A DNA stretch of 64,000 bases. It comes from Cymbomonas tetramitiformis. Lineage: Eukaryota; Chlorophyta; Pyramimonadophyceae; Pyramimonadales; Pyramimonadaceae. Shown here one piece after another: positions 61,974-64,000 of the stretch. The notes below the pieces were generated by a model that saw only the letters and a program-made list of their open reading frames with translations, was not told where the DNA came from and did not search any database. The position numbers and the translations under genes were made by a program. How positions within the stretch are numbered: the stretch's first letter is position 1; every line of letters begins with the position of its first letter. The stretch lies in the NCBI GenBank assembly GCA_001247695.2, contig LGRX02027831.1:33326-97325 (forward strand), read 5' to 3'.

Positions 61974-62909
61974 CTATGAGTGATCGGGGTCCGCTAATTC
62001 CGTACTACGTCTCGGCGATTTATCAACACTACACCCGTTCCCAGAACGACGTGGTGCGCAGATGCTTCGGCCGCGCGTCCCCAAAGCCGCCTCGGTACTC
62101 GTCGGTTGTAAGTTCTCGGTTGTCACCGGAGCGATTTTCCACCACACTCGGTAGTCCTCCGTGACGTATAGCTCTGGGACGCGAACCAGATTCATTTGCA
62201 CCAGCTCGTCCCAGTCAAAAGTCTCCACGGAGAAGTCGTCGTGGAAAACAAAGTAATCGAAGGCTCCGACGGGATCCTCCGGTCGGTCTTCCCACGCTTT
62301 CACGCCGATGCAATGGCACCGCATCACGGGGGGGTGCCCCAGCGCGCGCCACGCTGCTGGCGTGTCATGCTCGAAGTAATCCATGCCAACGAAGATCTCC
62401 AGGTCGCGCACTGTGCCATTTAAGTCATGAACATCCGCAGGGTATATTTCCCCGTAGTCCGCATGCGAGAAGTCCTCCAGCAGGAACTCCCCCGCCTGTG
62501 TATTCTGATTCACGTGGAGCTTCTTCTGGTCCCGAGAGGACATCCCGGTGCGCACAAGGTGGGCCTTCCGTCCGACGGGGCAGATTTTGCTCATGTGCTT
62601 GTTGCCCTGTACACGCGCAGGCGCCGGTGGTTCCGCCATGCTCTTGGAGGAGCGCGCCGTTCGCGGAACGCCACGCCTTTGCACTGAAGATACCTTCTTC
62701 CAGGTGGCTTTAAAGGCAGCCTGAAGCGCCTCGGACGATTCCTTGTGTTTTAGCAGGTCGGCCATCCAGCGCTTGTCCAGCGTCTCACGGGCCTGGTTCT
62801 CGTAGTGGTTGGCATGCTTGACAGGCAGAAGATTGAATCCAGGCATATGTACCGTAAAGAACACGGCCTTCGCAGTCATATTCACGCGCTTCCCCGTTTC
62901 CTTGTGCAC
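61974..62909 (-). CDS. Exon upstream of the transposase domain, unknown function
   Basis: 311 codons in a frame that is open further right to about 63050 (KRRKLSQLFFGEESALEGLQ), so the exon is longer than the nominal start, which is GTG. The sequence is protein-like (HANHYENQARETLDKRWMAD; DFSHADYGEIYPADVHDL) and continues the minus-strand gene, but no domain is recognised. The last 40 residues near 61974-62110 look like intron. It could be the N-terminus of the transposase or a separate protein of the same element. Confidence 0.45.
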   Translation of the reverse strand: MHKETGKRVNMTAKAVFFTVHMPGFNLLPVKHANHYENQARETLDKRWMADLLKHKESSEALQAAFKATWKKVSSVQRRGVPRTARSSKSMAEPPAPARVQGNKHMSKICPVGRKAHLVRTGMSSRDQKKLHVNQNTQAGEFLLEDFSHADYGEIYPADVHDLNGTVRDLEIFVGMDYFEHDTPAAWRALGHPPVMRCHCIGVKAWEDRPEDPVGAFDYFVFHDDFSVETFDWDELVQMNLVRVPELYVTEDYRVWWKIAPVTTENLQPTSTEAALGTRGRSICAPRRSGNGCSVDKSPRRSTELADPDHS

Positions 62910-63059
62910 TCGGGCGACATGCGCGACGAGGGTGGCGATGTCCAGCTGCTCTACTTGTGGAAGCAGGTCTTGCAGCAGGCGTTGCAGGCCCTCAAGGGCG
63001 CTTTCCTCCCCGAAGAACAGCTGGCTTAGCTTGCGCCTCTTGACTGCGAGCCATACAAT

Positions 63060-63384
63060 ATCACGTCACCAACTACCCACAGGGCCCGGCTAGTCAAATC
63101 GACAACAAAGACTGCACGCACGGGCCGACTTACATGCTATATTGTTCTCCACCTGCAGCTCGTACGCGTTCTTTAGCCGAGGGCTGGTACGCACAGGTAA
63201 TCGAAGGCACTCTGGAACTGCAAACCAGTCAACATCACGTCACCACCTACACACGGTGCCAGGCTAGTCAAACCGACAACGGAAACTGGTCCCAGGGGCC
63301 GACTTACTTGCTATATTGTTCTCCACCTGCAGGTCATTCGCGTTCTCATGCTGCGTGTTTAGCCGAGGGCTGGTACGCACAGGT
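63060..63384. repeat. Tandem duplication covering an exon end and splice donor
   Basis: 63060-63198 and 63234-63384 are direct repeats of about 140-150 bp. On the minus strand each has LQVENNIA followed by a donor-like A.GTAAGTCGG. The gene therefore has a duplicated exon 3' end. Confidence 0.8.
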
Positions 63385-63674
63385 GCCGAGTCGCTCCCTG
63401 GAACGTCTTCTGGGGCTGCTTGTGAAGCCACGGATTGCTCCCCGTTGATTCGTTGGCCTGTTGCGCGCGCGGCACGTCGGAGCCTCGTGCGCTGGAATCT
63501 AGCGCTGGTTCGCGGAGTCATCTCTGCCCCGGGCGCCTGTGCGCCGGACACTGCTGCCCCCCCCCCATGCAGATGTGCACCCCCCGGTTCTCCTGCCGCA
63601 TCAGCCACCGTTGGCGTGCCGCACTGCGTGGTAGGGCTTGTTGGCGGGGTCGACACCTCCGTCCTCGGTGCCAT
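63264..63674 (-). CDS. Ser/Pro/Ala-rich exon of the same gene
   Basis: ATG-led frame (MAPRTEVSTPPTSPTTQ) that is low in complexity, ending in NANDLQVENNIA at the splice donor CAA^GTAAGT (about 63309); the residues after that are intron. It may join the upstream exon (63720-64000) by splicing or through the C-run near 63712. No family recognised. Confidence 0.4.
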   Translation of the reverse strand: MAPRTEVSTPPTSPTTQCGTPTVADAAGEPGGAHLHGGGAAVSGAQAPGAEMTPRTSARFQRTRLRRAARATGQRINGEQSVASQAAPEDVPGSDSAPVRTSPRLNTQHENANDLQVENNIASKSAPGTSFRCRFD

Positions 63675-63724
63675 GGGCTCCGCCCGCGCCCCACCTGCCG
63701 CAATGGGGGGGGGTGACTGGTAAG

Positions 63725-64000
63725 CGCTTCAGCGCGTGTCAGTGGAATCACGAGATGGGGCCTCTTCGACGCCAGCGCCTGAAGGTTGAAGCTTTTGCAC
63801 GCTGCCAAATCATCCGCTTGAAACCGAGCCAGCGTCATTCCCTTTTGCTGCATTATGCCGGCCCGGCGATTGTATAAACGAGCGTTCACTTTTCTCGTCG
63901 CCTCTTTCTGCGTCAGCATGGGGTAAATGGTGGTGACCTTCTCCACGATCATCGCATGCCGTTGCTTCGCTGGGGGGTCCCGCTTGAACGCCTTGCTGAG
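63725..64000 (-). CDS. 5' exon of the transposase-like gene (runs off the window)
   Basis: Open from the window edge: LSKAFKRDPPAKQRHAMIVE and on to PLTRAEAL near 63730. Basic and helical, perhaps DNA-binding. The gene start is outside the window. Confidence 0.4.

Overview
The window looks like nuclear DNA of a eukaryotic microalga, probably of the green lineage (a prasinophyte or similar alga is my guess, not proven). The reasons are LTR retrotransposons, DNA transposons and MITEs, split genes with GT..AG introns, a short TTTAGGG-type telomere-like tract, primer-binding sites resembling plant-type initiator tRNA-Met, and a calmodulin-like gene. There are no bacterial operons, rRNA genes or CRISPR arrays. 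Nearly everything recognisable is mobile DNA. The only clear stand-alone host-type gene is a small EF-hand gene at 27323-27766 (-).

Layout. 1-12165 (-): large Ty3/gypsy element A, cut by the window edge, with a 2150-codon gag-protease frame and an overlapping pol frame. Pol reads: several hydrophobic helices, reverse transcriptase, RNase H, a DNMT3-like cytosine methyltransferase, then integrase. 14.6-16.4 kb: remnant of a short non-autonomous LTR element (D). 16936-21066 (-): complete relative E with 192-bp LTRs and a 5-bp target duplication, carrying a Harbinger-like MITE (18303-19043). 23.2-25.0 kb (-): decayed Mutator-like transposase. 25-36 kb: AT-rich, repeat-rich DNA with the EF-hand gene, repeated hairpins and a 50-bp perfect palindrome. 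36557-38148 (+): truncated gypsy gag-protease (H). 38.15-39.8 kb: a cluster of GTTAA repeats and two tandem SINE-like units ending in tRNA-like cloverleaves.

40494-54617 (+): complete gypsy element I with 686/685-bp LTRs, TSD TGAAC, primer-binding site and polypurine tract. Between RNase H and integrase it encodes a Dam-like N6-adenine methyltransferase, and after the integrase a chromodomain and a second, C5-cytosine-type methyltransferase. It sits inside a minus-strand gene for a PHD-finger/methyltransferase-like protein whose reading frame resumes on the far side of the element. 57313-64000 (-): multi-exon transposase gene resembling CACTA/EnSpm TNP2, with a 94-bp-arm foldback and another tRNA-like unit in its introns.

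Main message: four methyltransferase-like domains of three types lie in one 64-kb window, three of them inside LTR-retrotransposon pol genes. This suggests retroelements that carry their own DNA-modification enzymes.
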